From the NCBI GenBank assembly GCA_021772835.1, contig JAJFLE010000036.1, forward strand, positions 1 through 64,000: a stretch of 64,000 nucleotides of DNA. Reading direction: 5' to 3'. Below, in pieces: positions 19,612 through 28,234 of the stretch. The stretch is from Mariprofundus sp. Its GTDB lineage: Bacteria; Pseudomonadota; Zetaproteobacteria; Mariprofundales; Mariprofundaceae. Each line of letters starts with the position of its first letter. Positions within the stretch are counted from its first letter, which is position 1. The translations under genes and the position numbers were made by a program. The notes below the pieces were generated by a model. It was not told the origin of the DNA. It saw only the letters and a program-made list of their open reading frames with translations, and searched no databases.

Positions 19612-19759
19612 AGAGCACGCAGAGCATTTACTATTACGCTACAATCACTGCACTCACCCGATGAATGTTTTTCTATTTCCAGTTAAAGCACACTTCCTGC
19701 CGCAAACACACGTAAAACACAGTTACTGCTGTCGTTTTCCCTCTGCGTACTCAGCGGTG
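19597..19759. repeat. Palindromic dispersed repeat, copy 3
   Basis: CACCGCAGAGGACACAGAGCACGCAGAG ... CCTCTGCGTACTCAGCGGTG. Confidence 0.6.
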
Positions 19760-19768
19760 AAGCTTGTT

Positions 19769-20008
19769 TTATCCTTCGATGATATTCTGCTCAATCGGCT
19801 CGACGTGAACACCCTGCTCACTGAGCCACTTCACAGCCGCATCAATCACTTCGCCATCGCCTTCCAGCTCAAGGCCAACAAGCCCCATGTGATCCTTCAC
19901 TTCGGCAGTACGGATATTGGTCACAAGGTCAAACTCTTTACCCAGCGTCCAGATAATCGGATCGCGAACCGTTGCCTCGTTAAAGCTCAGGTAAACACGA
20001 AACTTCAT
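19769..20008 (-). CDS. NIL-domain protein
   Basis: 79 aa; MKFRVYLSFNEATVRDPIIWTLGKEFDLVTNIRTAEVKDHMGLVGLELEG. Confidence 0.8.
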   Translation of the reverse strand: MKFRVYLSFNEATVRDPIIWTLGKEFDLVTNIRTAEVKDHMGLVGLELEGDGEVIDAAVKWLSEQGVHVEPIEQNIIEG

Positions 20009-20287
20009 TTAGCAGCCGCCTGCAATCGCCGGAACGATGGAAAGCTCATCACCATCTTTCAGTGCAGTTGCACGACCTTCAAGAAAGCGAACATCCTCGT
20101 CGTTCACATACACGTTCACAAAACGGCGGATTTCACCAGCATCGTCACAGATACGTTCTTTCAGACCCGGATGTGCAGATTCAAGGCTTTCAATCACGTC
20201 ACCAACGGTTGTGCCGTCTACGGTTATTTCATCAGATCCGCCAGTCAGCTTACGCAGCGGGGTAGGAATACGTACAGTTACACTCAT
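20009..20287 (-). CDS. MoaD/ThiS-family sulfur-carrier protein, CysO-like, ending ...IAGGC
   Basis: MSVTVRIPTPLRKLTGGSDEITV...RRFVNVYVNDEDVRFLEGRATALKDGDELSIVPAIAGGC; strongly reminiscent of mycobacterial CysO. Confidence 0.9.
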   Translation of the reverse strand: MSVTVRIPTPLRKLTGGSDEITVDGTTVGDVIESLESAHPGLKERICDDAGEIRRFVNVYVNDEDVRFLEGRATALKDGDELSIVPAIAGGC

Positions 20288-20317
20288 TTCTCTCTCCTGT
20301 TACTCATTTAATCTAAT

Positions 20318-21568
20318 TTATGCGTCGGCAACGCCGTCGGCTTCAGCCAATACATCAAACTCTTTCAGGCTGGCGTTGATAATACGCGGTTTGCTTATCG
20401 CATCCACTATCGCTTCCTGCGTCTTCAGACCGTTACCGGTGATGCAAAGCACGATCGACTCATCGCGAGGCAGCTTACCCGATTCGATCATCTTCATAGC
20501 ACAGCCCAGCGTTACACCACCAGCGGTCTCAGCAAAGATACCTTCAGTTTCAGCCAGTAACTTCATGGCAGCTACCACTTCCTCATCGGAAATATCCTCA
20601 GCCCAGCCGCCGGACTCCTTGATCACACGATTAGCATAATAGCCATCAGCCGGGTTACCAATAGCAAGCGACTTGGCGATGGTGTCGGCACGTACCGGGT
20701 GAATCATGTCAGTGCCGTCTTTCACAGACTTGGCAATTGGCGAGCAACCGGTCGCCTGTGCGCCATAAACAGCAGTGCTATTATCTTCGATCAGGCCAAG
20801 CTTGATGAATTCCTTGATCGCTTTGTCCACCTTGGTGCACAGCGACCCTGAAGCCATCGGCACAACCACATGCTTCGGCGCTTTCCAGCCCAGCTGTTCC
20901 ATCACTTCATATGCCAGTGACTTGGAACCTTCGGCATAAAACGGACGCACATTCACGTTCACAAATGCCCAGCCGTATTTGCCTGCCACTTCTGAACAAA
21001 GACGGTTCACATCGTCATATGCGCCTTTAATGCCAATGATATTGGTGCCGAATATGCCGGCGCCGAGCACTTTACCCTGCTCAAGATCGTGCGGAATAAA
21101 CACATAGGATTCCAGACCTGCAGCTGCCGCATTGGCCGCCACGGAACCGGCCAGATTGCCAGTTGAGGCACATGCCACAGTAGTAAATCCGAACTCAACA
21201 GCCTTGGACAAAGCGACGGAAACCACACGATCCTTGAATGACAGGGTAGGATAACAAACTGAATCGTTCTTGATGTAGAGCTCTTTAACACCGAGAACTT
21301 TTTCCAGCCGCTTTGCGCGCACCAAGGGCGTGTAGCCGTTCTGGGCACCAACAGTCGGTTCACCGTCAATTGGCAACAACTCTTTGTAACGCCACATCGT
21401 CTGTGGACGCGATTCAATCAACTCACGGGTAAACACCCCTTCCAGCTTTTCATAGTCATAAACCACTTCCAGCGGGCCAAAGCAAAACTCACACACATGC
21501 GTTGGCTCGATAGGATATTCCTGACCACATTCACGACATTTCAATGCACGGACGATACTTTCAGTCAT
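20318..21568 (-). CDS. thrC: threonine synthase family PLP enzyme
   Basis: N-terminal CRECGQEYP..CEFCFGPL zinc ribbon; NDSVCYPTLSFKDRVVSVALSKA; ACASTGNLAGSVAANAAAAGL. Confidence 0.9.
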   Translation of the reverse strand: MTESIVRALKCRECGQEYPIEPTHVCEFCFGPLEVVYDYEKLEGVFTRELIESRPQTMWRYKELLPIDGEPTVGAQNGYTPLVRAKRLEKVLGVKELYIKNDSVCYPTLSFKDRVVSVALSKAVEFGFTTVACASTGNLAGSVAANAAAAGLESYVFIPHDLEQGKVLGAGIFGTNIIGIKGAYDDVNRLCSEVAGKYGWAFVNVNVRPFYAEGSKSLAYEVMEQLGWKAPKHVVVPMASGSLCTKVDKAIKEFIKLGLIEDNSTAVYGAQATGCSPIAKSVKDGTDMIHPVRADTIAKSLAIGNPADGYYANRVIKESGGWAEDISDEEVVAAMKLLAETEGIFAETAGGVTLGCAMKMIESGKLPRDESIVLCITGNGLKTQEAIVDAISKPRIINASLKEFDVLAEADGVADA

Positions 21569-21601
21569 TTTCTAAACTCCAGTTTGTTTGGCCAGACCCA
21601 G

Positions 21602-21635
21602 AAATAAAAAAACCTCCGCAATGATTGCGAAGGTT
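21602..21635 (-). terminator. Terminator/attenuator between riboswitch and thrC-like gene
   Basis: Minus strand AACCTTCGCAA-TCA-TTGCGGAGGTTTTTTTATTT. Confidence 0.88.
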
Positions 21636-21679
21636 GTCGGAATGAAAAAAGCACCTATATAGTGATCCATACGAACAAC

Positions 21680-21815
21680 CCGAACATCATTGCTCCCTCA
21701 AGGTAAACCTCTCGGGCAGGCATTGGCACCATTCTCCGCAGATGAATCATCATCGTTGGCCGGTTGCCGCAGTATCAAAGGGCCTGTAACCCTCCACTGC
21801 TCTGAATAAAGCCGG
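21680..21815 (-). promoter_or_regulatory. SAM-I-like (S-box) riboswitch upstream of the thrC-like gene
   Basis: Minus strand: CAGAGCAGTGGAGGGTTACAGGCCCTTTGATACTGCGGCAACCGGCC...AATGGTGCCAATGCCTGCCCGAGAGG, matching the remembered S-box core (GTGGAGGGA..GGCCC.nTGAnnCC.GGCAACC...GGTGCnAAnnCC); followed by a terminator. P1 pairing was not obvious by eye. Confidence 0.8.
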
Positions 21816-21926
21816 ATTAAAATTTATGTGTGGCGAAGTATCGTGTGCAATTTCAAAAACGCAAGACCCTTTATGCGAACATCAAACTATTCGACCACTT
21901 TCTCATTATCCCCTCCGGTGCAGCTG

Positions 21927-21957
21927 CGCCCCGACCAGCTTGCTGGCCGGGGCGTTT
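21927..21957. terminator. Strong GC-rich hairpin, terminator-like
   Basis: CGCCCCGACCAGCTTGCTGGCCGGGGCGTTT. Confidence 0.4.
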
Positions 21958-22308
21958 CATGTCACCTCGTGCACATGAGTGGGGATGCCGATTGATCGAC
22001 TCTCTGTCGAAACACTCACCAAATTCCTTCGGCTGCTGCCAGCCATGCCATTTCGCTTCTTGCAAAATGGTAAGCCAGCCAATGTATAGTGGTGCGAAGC
22101 TTGATGCTGAGAACCAAAAGCGATGCATCGATCTTTTCTTATAAAATCAACAGCTTACACCGTCATAGTGGCAGCGATCCCGTGCTCTGCACGGAATCAC
22201 TGAAGCACTCATCGATCCTTCAGACATTAGCCCCACAACAGCTAGCGTTGACAGCTCTACTGAGATTAAGACGATACCGCGACATTATTAAGTACAAACG
22301 AGGCACAC

Positions 22309-23382
22309 ATGGTAGCTGAATCCGATATTCTTAAAGCACTCTCCATCATTATCGATCCTGATTTCAATAAGGACATCGTGTCATTGGGTTTTGTGAAAAA
22401 CATCCTTATTGATGGTGGTAAAGTCGCTTTCACCATCGAATTGACCACACCGGCCTGCCCGGTCAAAGAGGAGTTTCGCAGACAGGCCGATGAGGCTGTT
22501 TCCGCTCTCTCCGGCGTTGAAGCCGTTGATATCACCATGAGTTCGAAAGTCACTGCCTCTCAGGGCAAGCAAGGTATTCCGGGTGTAGCCAATATTATTG
22601 CCGTGGCATCAGGCAAAGGCGGCGTCGGAAAATCGACCACTGCTGTCAATCTGGCCGTCGCCATGGCCCAGACCGGCGCACGAGTCGGACTGCTTGATGC
22701 CGACATCTACGGACCATCTGTTCCGCGCATGATGGGTCTTGCCGGTTATAAACCCGAGATCGACCATGAAAATAAAAGTATTTTTCCACTGGAAAACTAT
22801 GGTGTGAAAACCATATCCATCGGTTATCTGGTCGAGGACGATCAGGCCATGATCTGGCGAGGCCCGATGGTGGCCAGTGCACTTGGCCAGCTGCTTACCG
22901 ATGTCGTGTGGGGAGAACTTGATTACCTGTTTATCGATATGCCACCGGGCACTGGCGATGCACAACTGACGCTGACGCAAAAGGTGCCGGTCACCGGCAC
23001 TGTCATGGTTACCACGCCGCAGGATATTGCCCTTCTCGATTGCCGCAAGGGCATTGAGATGTTCAAAAAAGCGCGTGTTGCCACGCTTGGCATCGTTGAA
23101 AACATGAGCCAGTTCATCTGCCCGCATTGCGGTGAATCCAGTCCGATTTTCGCTGAAGGTGGTGCTGAACGTCTAAGCCTGGAATACAAGACCGAAGTAT
23201 TGGCCCATATTCCACTGGATATGTCTATTCGAATAAAAGCTGATGAAGGGACACCGATTGTAGCGGCCGTGCCGGATTCTGAGCAAGCCAAAATCTATCA
23301 AGCGCTTGCTGGAGAAGTCGCTCGCAAAATCAGCATATTAAACAACCGAAAAATTGATATCCCGGTGATCATGCAGGGTTAA
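22309..23382 (+). CDS. mrp: Mrp/ApbC family iron-sulfur carrier P-loop ATPase
   Basis: VASGKGGVGKSTTAVNLAVAMA; FIDMPPGTGDAQLT; CPHCGE. Confidence 0.95.
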   Translation: MVAESDILKALSIIIDPDFNKDIVSLGFVKNILIDGGKVAFTIELTTPACPVKEEFRRQADEAVSALSGVEAVDITMSSKVTASQGKQGIPGVANIIAVASGKGGVGKSTTAVNLAVAMAQTGARVGLLDADIYGPSVPRMMGLAGYKPEIDHENKSIFPLENYGVKTISIGYLVEDDQAMIWRGPMVASALGQLLTDVVWGELDYLFIDMPPGTGDAQLTLTQKVPVTGTVMVTTPQDIALLDCRKGIEMFKKARVATLGIVENMSQFICPHCGESSPIFAEGGAERLSLEYKTEVLAHIPLDMSIRIKADEGTPIVAAVPDSEQAKIYQALAGEVARKISILNNRKIDIPVIMQG

Positions 23383-23394
23383 AGCTTAACGAAA

Positions 23395-23421
23395 GCGAGC
23401 TGCAGTCTAACTGCAGCTCGC
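23395..23421. terminator. Hairpin between convergent genes
   Basis: GCGAGCTGCAGT-CTA-ACTGCAGCTCGC; no clear T-tract. Confidence 0.4.
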
Positions 23422-23434
23422 GCTGTCTTACGAA

Positions 23435-24040
23435 CTAGGAACTACGATCCTCAGGCCCGCCTGAGCGATCGGATTTACGGGTTTTCCAATCACCCTTTTT
23501 GCGCGCAGCCTGCTCTGTAATAAAGAGCGTGCCGCCAATCAACAGAATGCCGCCTGAGAACGTCAACAAGTCCTTGATGCCATCAATTTCCATACCGATC
23601 GCCATCTCAAAAAACTTCACAATCAGAACCATCATAATCACTTTGCCAAGGCGCGATTTCAGATCATCCAGGCTGTTGACCGACAGCATATGCAAAGCCG
23701 ATGTATCATGGTCCTCATAGGCGTGATCAATTTTACTGATGTAGAGCTCATACATGCCAAGTCCAAAAATCATCAACACGATTGCCAACAGGAAGATATC
23801 GATCACCTTGACCACCATGCCAACCGCCTCTGCCCGCATGACACCCCTGGCTTCGTGACTGTCCAGTGCATAATAATCTTTCAACAGATCAATCGCATAA
23901 AAGGTGTCTACTGCTGAGATGTAAAACATCACCAGCGCGGCCATAATACTGCAAACTACGGCAAAAATAACAGCCCAGCGGGTTTTCCACAAAGCATTCT
24001 CAAAGCCCTTTGAAAAAATTGTTTTTTTAGTTGTTTCCAT
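23435..24040 (-). CDS. YqhA family (UPF0114) membrane protein
   Basis: FGLGMYELYISKIDHAYE, VNSLDDLKSRLGKVIMMVLIVKFFE. Confidence 0.85.
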   Translation of the reverse strand: METTKKTIFSKGFENALWKTRWAVIFAVVCSIMAALVMFYISAVDTFYAIDLLKDYYALDSHEARGVMRAEAVGMVVKVIDIFLLAIVLMIFGLGMYELYISKIDHAYEDHDTSALHMLSVNSLDDLKSRLGKVIMMVLIVKFFEMAIGMEIDGIKDLLTFSGGILLIGGTLFITEQAARKKGDWKTRKSDRSGGPEDRSS

Positions 24041-24132
24041 GATTCCTCACAATAATTACCTGGCTGCCCTATAAAGCAGAGCGCTGTTTTTTTTATTTCC
24101 AATAAAGCATTTCACAACAAGCATTGCAGGAT

Positions 24133-24690
24133 CTAACCCTTACTGCCTCGGCTCGCCATCTCCGTCAACACCAGCGCCACAGCACTCATCAACACACCAG
24201 CGCCGAACATAAGCAGAGCCATCGTGTCATCAACCTCCATGCCTATCGCCAGTTCGAAGAACTTCACGATCAGGATCATCATGATCACTTTGCCCAGGCG
24301 CGACTTCAGATCATCGAGACTGTTAATGGAAAGCAGATGGCCTGAAGCCTCGTCATCAGCCTCATAGGCGTGGTCAATTTTACTAATATAGAGCTCGTAC
24401 AGACCTAGACCAAAAATCAGCAATACGATCGCCAACAGGAAGATATCAATGATCTCTACCACCTGGGCAACAGCTTCAGCTCTAATTTCACCACGGTCAG
24501 CATAGTCTTCAATACCACTATAGGAGAGTAAGTGCTGAACAGTATAAACCGTATCGACTGTCGCGATGTAGAACATCAACAACGCCGCAGCAACGCTGCT
24601 AACCACGGCAACAAGAACCGCCCAGCGGGAATTCCACAGGCCGATTTCAAATCCAGCTTCCAGAGCTGAACGGTCTTCTGATTTTTTCAT
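24133..24690 (-). CDS. YqhA family (UPF0114) membrane protein, tandem paralogue
   Basis: FGLGLYELYISKIDHAYEADD, INSLDDLKSRLGKVIMMILIVKFFELAIG; start trimmed to MKKSEDRS (approximate). Confidence 0.85.
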   Translation of the reverse strand: MKKSEDRSALEAGFEIGLWNSRWAVLVAVVSSVAAALLMFYIATVDTVYTVQHLLSYSGIEDYADRGEIRAEAVAQVVEIIDIFLLAIVLLIFGLGLYELYISKIDHAYEADDEASGHLLSINSLDDLKSRLGKVIMMILIVKFFELAIGMEVDDTMALLMFGAGVLMSAVALVLTEMASRGSKG

Positions 24691-24952
24691 ATTCCCCCCA
24701 ATAACAACAGGAAAAGCAGACATGCTCTGATTAACAAGTTTCATGCAAATGCAAAGCAGAAAAACTGCAATGAGCAATCATGAATTATTAACAGGCTTTC
24801 TACCTAACCAAGAACAAACATCTATCGGCAAAAGACAGAGCAACTTGAATGCCATTTAATGCTGACCACCCATAAAACCACCCTTTTAAAAAGTAAAGTT
24901 TTACTTTAACAGAGACTTGTCCTCGGCCATTTGCCCTTTTATTCACATGCTC

Positions 24953-25118
24953 TAACCCGGACTATTCATGAATCGTTGTGATGATTGCGCCGGACGTTTG
25001 TTTGCAACGGATTCTGAAGCAGGCGTGCGTATCAGTGCATACGGACAACTGATGAAGGATTTGTTGCAGGCAAAGGGACAAGTAAGAGCGCAATAGAATT
25101 TATGCATAGTCCGGGCTA
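24953..25118. mobile_element. Small element bounded by imperfect 13-bp inverted repeats (MITE-like or IS remnant)
   Basis: TAACCCGGACTAT (24953-24965) vs ATAGTCCGGGCTA (25106-25118), 12/13 inverted match; left end re-occurs at 35434. Confidence 0.5.
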
Positions 25119-25150
25119 GGTTTCCGTCCCCAATCAATGGAGGTGTAGGC

Positions 25151-25639
25151 ATGGATCTGCCCGCTGACAAAAAGAAAATTTCAATCGTTTGCTTCTCTGG
25201 TGACTTCGACAAAATCGTTGCTGCTTTCACCATCGCAACAGGTGCGGCTGCCACCAACCGTGAAGTCACCATGTTCTTCACCTTCTGGGGACTGAATGCC
25301 CTGAAGAAGAATAAAGGGCGTGCAGCCACCGGTAACAGCATCATGGCCAAAGCCTTTAACTTCCTCATGGGTGGACTGGACAACCTGCCACTTTCGCGAC
25401 TGAACTTTTTTGGCATCAGCCCCAAACTGATGGGTGGAATGATGAAAAAGCACAATGTCGCGTCACTTCCCGAACTGGTTGAAGCAGCACACGCGCTAGG
25501 CATTCGTATCGTCGCCTGCGAAATGGCGATGCATATTCTCGAGGTGGGTAAAAGCGACATGATCGAAGAGGTACAGGATGTTGCCGGCGTAGCCACCTTC
25601 CTCAACGAATCAGAAAACGCACACATCATCTTCATTTAA
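25151..25639 (+). CDS. DsrE/DsrF-like sulfur-relay family protein
   Basis: KKISIVCFSGDFDKIVAAFTIATGAAATNREVTMFFTFWGLNAL ... GIRIVACEMAMHILEV. Confidence 0.82.
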   Translation: MDLPADKKKISIVCFSGDFDKIVAAFTIATGAAATNREVTMFFTFWGLNALKKNKGRAATGNSIMAKAFNFLMGGLDNLPLSRLNFFGISPKLMGGMMKKHNVASLPELVEAAHALGIRIVACEMAMHILEVGKSDMIEEVQDVAGVATFLNESENAHIIFI

Positions 25640-25663
25640 GATATTGGCTAAGGAATCATAACC

Positions 25664-25888
25664 ATGAAACATTTTCTCGATATCACCCGCGAAACATGCC
25701 CGATGACCTTTGTGAAGGTGAAGCTGAAGCTGGCGCAGATCAACAAAGGCGAACAGCTGGAAGTCCTGCTCAACGAAGGCGAACCGCTGCAAAACGTGCC
25801 CCGCTCTTGTGAAGAGCAGGGATACAAGGTGCTCTCCAACGAACCGACCGATGAAGCTGGCAAACACATGCTTGTGATTGAGAAATAA
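25664..25888 (+). CDS. TusA-like sulfurtransferase
   Basis: FLDITRETCPMTFVKVKLKLAQINKGEQLEVLLNEG. Confidence 0.85.
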   Translation: MKHFLDITRETCPMTFVKVKLKLAQINKGEQLEVLLNEGEPLQNVPRSCEEQGYKVLSNEPTDEAGKHMLVIEK

Positions 25889-25893
25889 TCACT

Positions 25894-26466
25894 TTGACTG
25901 ACAAGGCGTTCTGGGAAGGCAAATATCACAAGAACGAAACCGGCTGGGATCGTGGTGGTTTCAGCCCTGCGCTCTCCGCATGGCTGGAAGAGCTTAAGCC
26001 TTGCCGCATTCTGGTTCCCGGCTGCGGACGCGGTCATGAAGTGATTGAACTGGCACGGCGAGATTTTGACGTGACCGCCGTCGACATTGCGACACCTGCG
26101 ATTGAACACCTGCAGGCTGAACTCGATAAAGAGGGTTTAACCGCCACCCTGATTCACGGCGACCTGTTCGATCTTGATCTCAATCCGTTCGATGCCATCT
26201 ACGAACAGACCTGCCTCTGTGCCCTGCAACCAGCTCAGTGGCCCGATTACGAGCAGTGGCTGCACGCCACCCTGAAACCCGGCGGTCGGCTACTCGCCCT
26301 GTTCATGCAGACAGGAGCCGAAGGTGGCCCGCCCTTCCACTGCGATGCTTCCGACATGAAAAACCTGTTCGATATTTCCCGTTGGAATTGGTCCGAGTCA
26401 GAAGAAACCAATGTCCCTCACCCCTCAGGGCGTTTTGAGCTCGCCCACATTCTCATCAGACGTTAA
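25894..26466 (+). CDS. TPMT-family SAM-dependent methyltransferase
   Basis: FWEGKYHKNETGWDRGGFSPAL, RILVPGCGRGHEVIELA, YEQTCLCALQP. Confidence 0.82.
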   Translation: MTDKAFWEGKYHKNETGWDRGGFSPALSAWLEELKPCRILVPGCGRGHEVIELARRDFDVTAVDIATPAIEHLQAELDKEGLTATLIHGDLFDLDLNPFDAIYEQTCLCALQPAQWPDYEQWLHATLKPGGRLLALFMQTGAEGGPPFHCDASDMKNLFDISRWNWSESEETNVPHPSGRFELAHILIRR

Positions 26467-26488
26467 TCAAACCAATATTTTCAACCGG

Positions 26489-27316
26489 TCACCCTTCTCT
26501 CATGAGGAGTTCTGTCTGTTCAATTCTTCTACGCAGTGAGTTATCTGCATCATGTTTATATAGATTTAGAACCTGTAATATTTCTTCCTTTTGACGTTCA
26601 TCTACCATTCCTCGTTCAAACAGCCTGCCCATAGCAAGTACAATTCTGTATTTTACATGAAGTCTGTTGACCTCATGAGCCACGTGCATTAATGCATCTA
26701 AATCACCACTCTCTGGTAACGTATGTGAAGCTGCGGCTAGCGCTAAAATCAAACCCTCATGATGCTGGGACCCCAACAAAGTCCTACTCACTTCGTTCAC
26801 AATAACGAAACTGGCTAATTCCCTAGCTGCAGCATCTTTTAACCTTACTCGTTCACGCCACTCTGACGCGTTGATGTTCATATAATTTTCAGCTAATTCA
26901 CTTAATTGAGCAGGAATACTCTCTTTAGAAACAATACTCTTCTCCCCTGCCTTCTTCTTGAGCACAAATGCCTGCAGAGCCAAAGCCTGCGTCGTTTCTT
27001 GATCAAGTTTCATCTCATCCACTTTGGCTTGCGTCTGCTCAATCTGCCGCTTTATTTCTAGGCCTGATTTACCAATTAAAAGATTATTTTTGGGATCTTC
27101 TACTTTTCTGGTGACTGCTCTGAAGAAACTCTTCACCTCGTCACGTAATAAATAAATCACAAATATCAGCACAACGGGCCAAGCCAAATTTCCAATCAGG
27201 GTTACGATGTCTCCAAAATTTGGGTGGTAAGAAATAACGGCTAAGACAACAAGGCAGGCAACAAGCATTAACATCCAATGCTTTGATCTTTGTATATCTT
27301 TGGAAAAATCTCCCAT
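26489..27316 (-). CDS. hypothetical membrane protein with N-terminal TM segments and coiled-coil region
   Basis: Hydrophobic N-terminus (WMLMLVACLVVLAVISY; VTLIGNLAWPVVLIFVIYLL) then a charged helical region; family not recognised. Confidence 0.65.
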   Translation of the reverse strand: MGDFSKDIQRSKHWMLMLVACLVVLAVISYHPNFGDIVTLIGNLAWPVVLIFVIYLLRDEVKSFFRAVTRKVEDPKNNLLIGKSGLEIKRQIEQTQAKVDEMKLDQETTQALALQAFVLKKKAGEKSIVSKESIPAQLSELAENYMNINASEWRERVRLKDAAARELASFVIVNEVSRTLLGSQHHEGLILALAAASHTLPESGDLDALMHVAHEVNRLHVKYRIVLAMGRLFERGMVDERQKEEILQVLNLYKHDADNSLRRRIEQTELLMREG

Positions 27317-27353
27317 AAGCCTTACCTCACTATTCTCACATAATGACTTAAGC

Positions 27354-27779
27354 TTACTGATGCTCGAAAGTCAAACCGCCACTGGGTAACAAATGCTGAA
27401 TGGCACTTCTGATAGCATTGACCTCTATATTTGAATATTTTACAGAGCAGTGTTTACCCCAAACAGGAGCTGGCCAAGCGGGGTCGGTCTTGTAGCGAAC
27501 GATGTGGTGGACATGGAGCTGCGGCACCATGTTGCCCAATGCGGCGATGTTGATCTTGTCGGCGTTGAATTCTTTTTCGATACAACTCGCTAACATGGAT
27601 GATTCGCGCATCAGCTGTTGCTGATCTGCTTCCGATAGCTGGTGAATTTCGGTGATGTCTTCACGCTGCGGTACAAGAATAAACCACGGGTAATTGGAAT
27701 CATTTAGAAGCAGCACCGCACAGAGCGGCAACTGGCCGATAATGAAGCAATCCTTTTCCAGTTGCGGGTGCAGAATCAT
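27354..27779 (-). CDS. HIT family protein
   Basis: [33 protein letters not shown]. Confidence 0.88.
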   Translation of the reverse strand: MILHPQLEKDCFIIGQLPLCAVLLLNDSNYPWFILVPQREDITEIHQLSEADQQQLMRESSMLASCIEKEFNADKINIAALGNMVPQLHVHHIVRYKTDPAWPAPVWGKHCSVKYSNIEVNAIRSAIQHLLPSGGLTFEHQ

Positions 27780-28234
27780 GAGTTCTCCTTCAGATGTTTG
27801 GTTATAAAACGGTCGAGTTGATTGGCAAACTTCATCCGATCCGCCTGATTGAAAGCAGGAGGACCTCCTGTCATCACACCATTGCCGCGCATCTCATCCA
27901 TGAAGTTACGTACGCTTAATGCCCTGCGCACATTGTCCGGGGTGTAGAGTTCGCCTCTCGGGTTCAGAGCAAAACCGCCCTTCTCGATCATGCCTGCAGC
28001 AAGTGGAATATCGGCCGTAATAGCCAGATCGCCCGGCTCAGAGTTATCAACGATATAGGCATCGGCAACATCGGCCCCGGCATCCACATGCACGGCATCT
28101 ATATATGCAGATTTCGGATGCTGGAGCTTCATGTTGGCCACCAGCGTCAATGGAATCCGGGTGCGCTCAGCAACACGGTAAAGGATCTCCTTGATCACCT
28201 TCGGGCAGGCATCAGCATCAATCCATATACGCAT
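27776..28234 (-). CDS. YaiI/YqxD family (UPF0178) protein
   Basis: [39 protein letters not shown]. Confidence 0.92.
   Translation of the reverse strand: MRIWIDADACPKVIKEILYRVAERTRIPLTLVANMKLQHPKSAYIDAVHVDAGADVADAYIVDNSEPGDLAITADIPLAAGMIEKGGFALNPRGELYTPDNVRRALSVRNFMDEMRGNGVMTGGPPAFNQADRMKFANQLDRFITKHLKENS

Noticed and set aside
24952-25635. 227-aa minus ORF across dsrE
   Set aside because: Antisense to the recognisable DsrE-like protein; basic/Ser-rich shadow frame.
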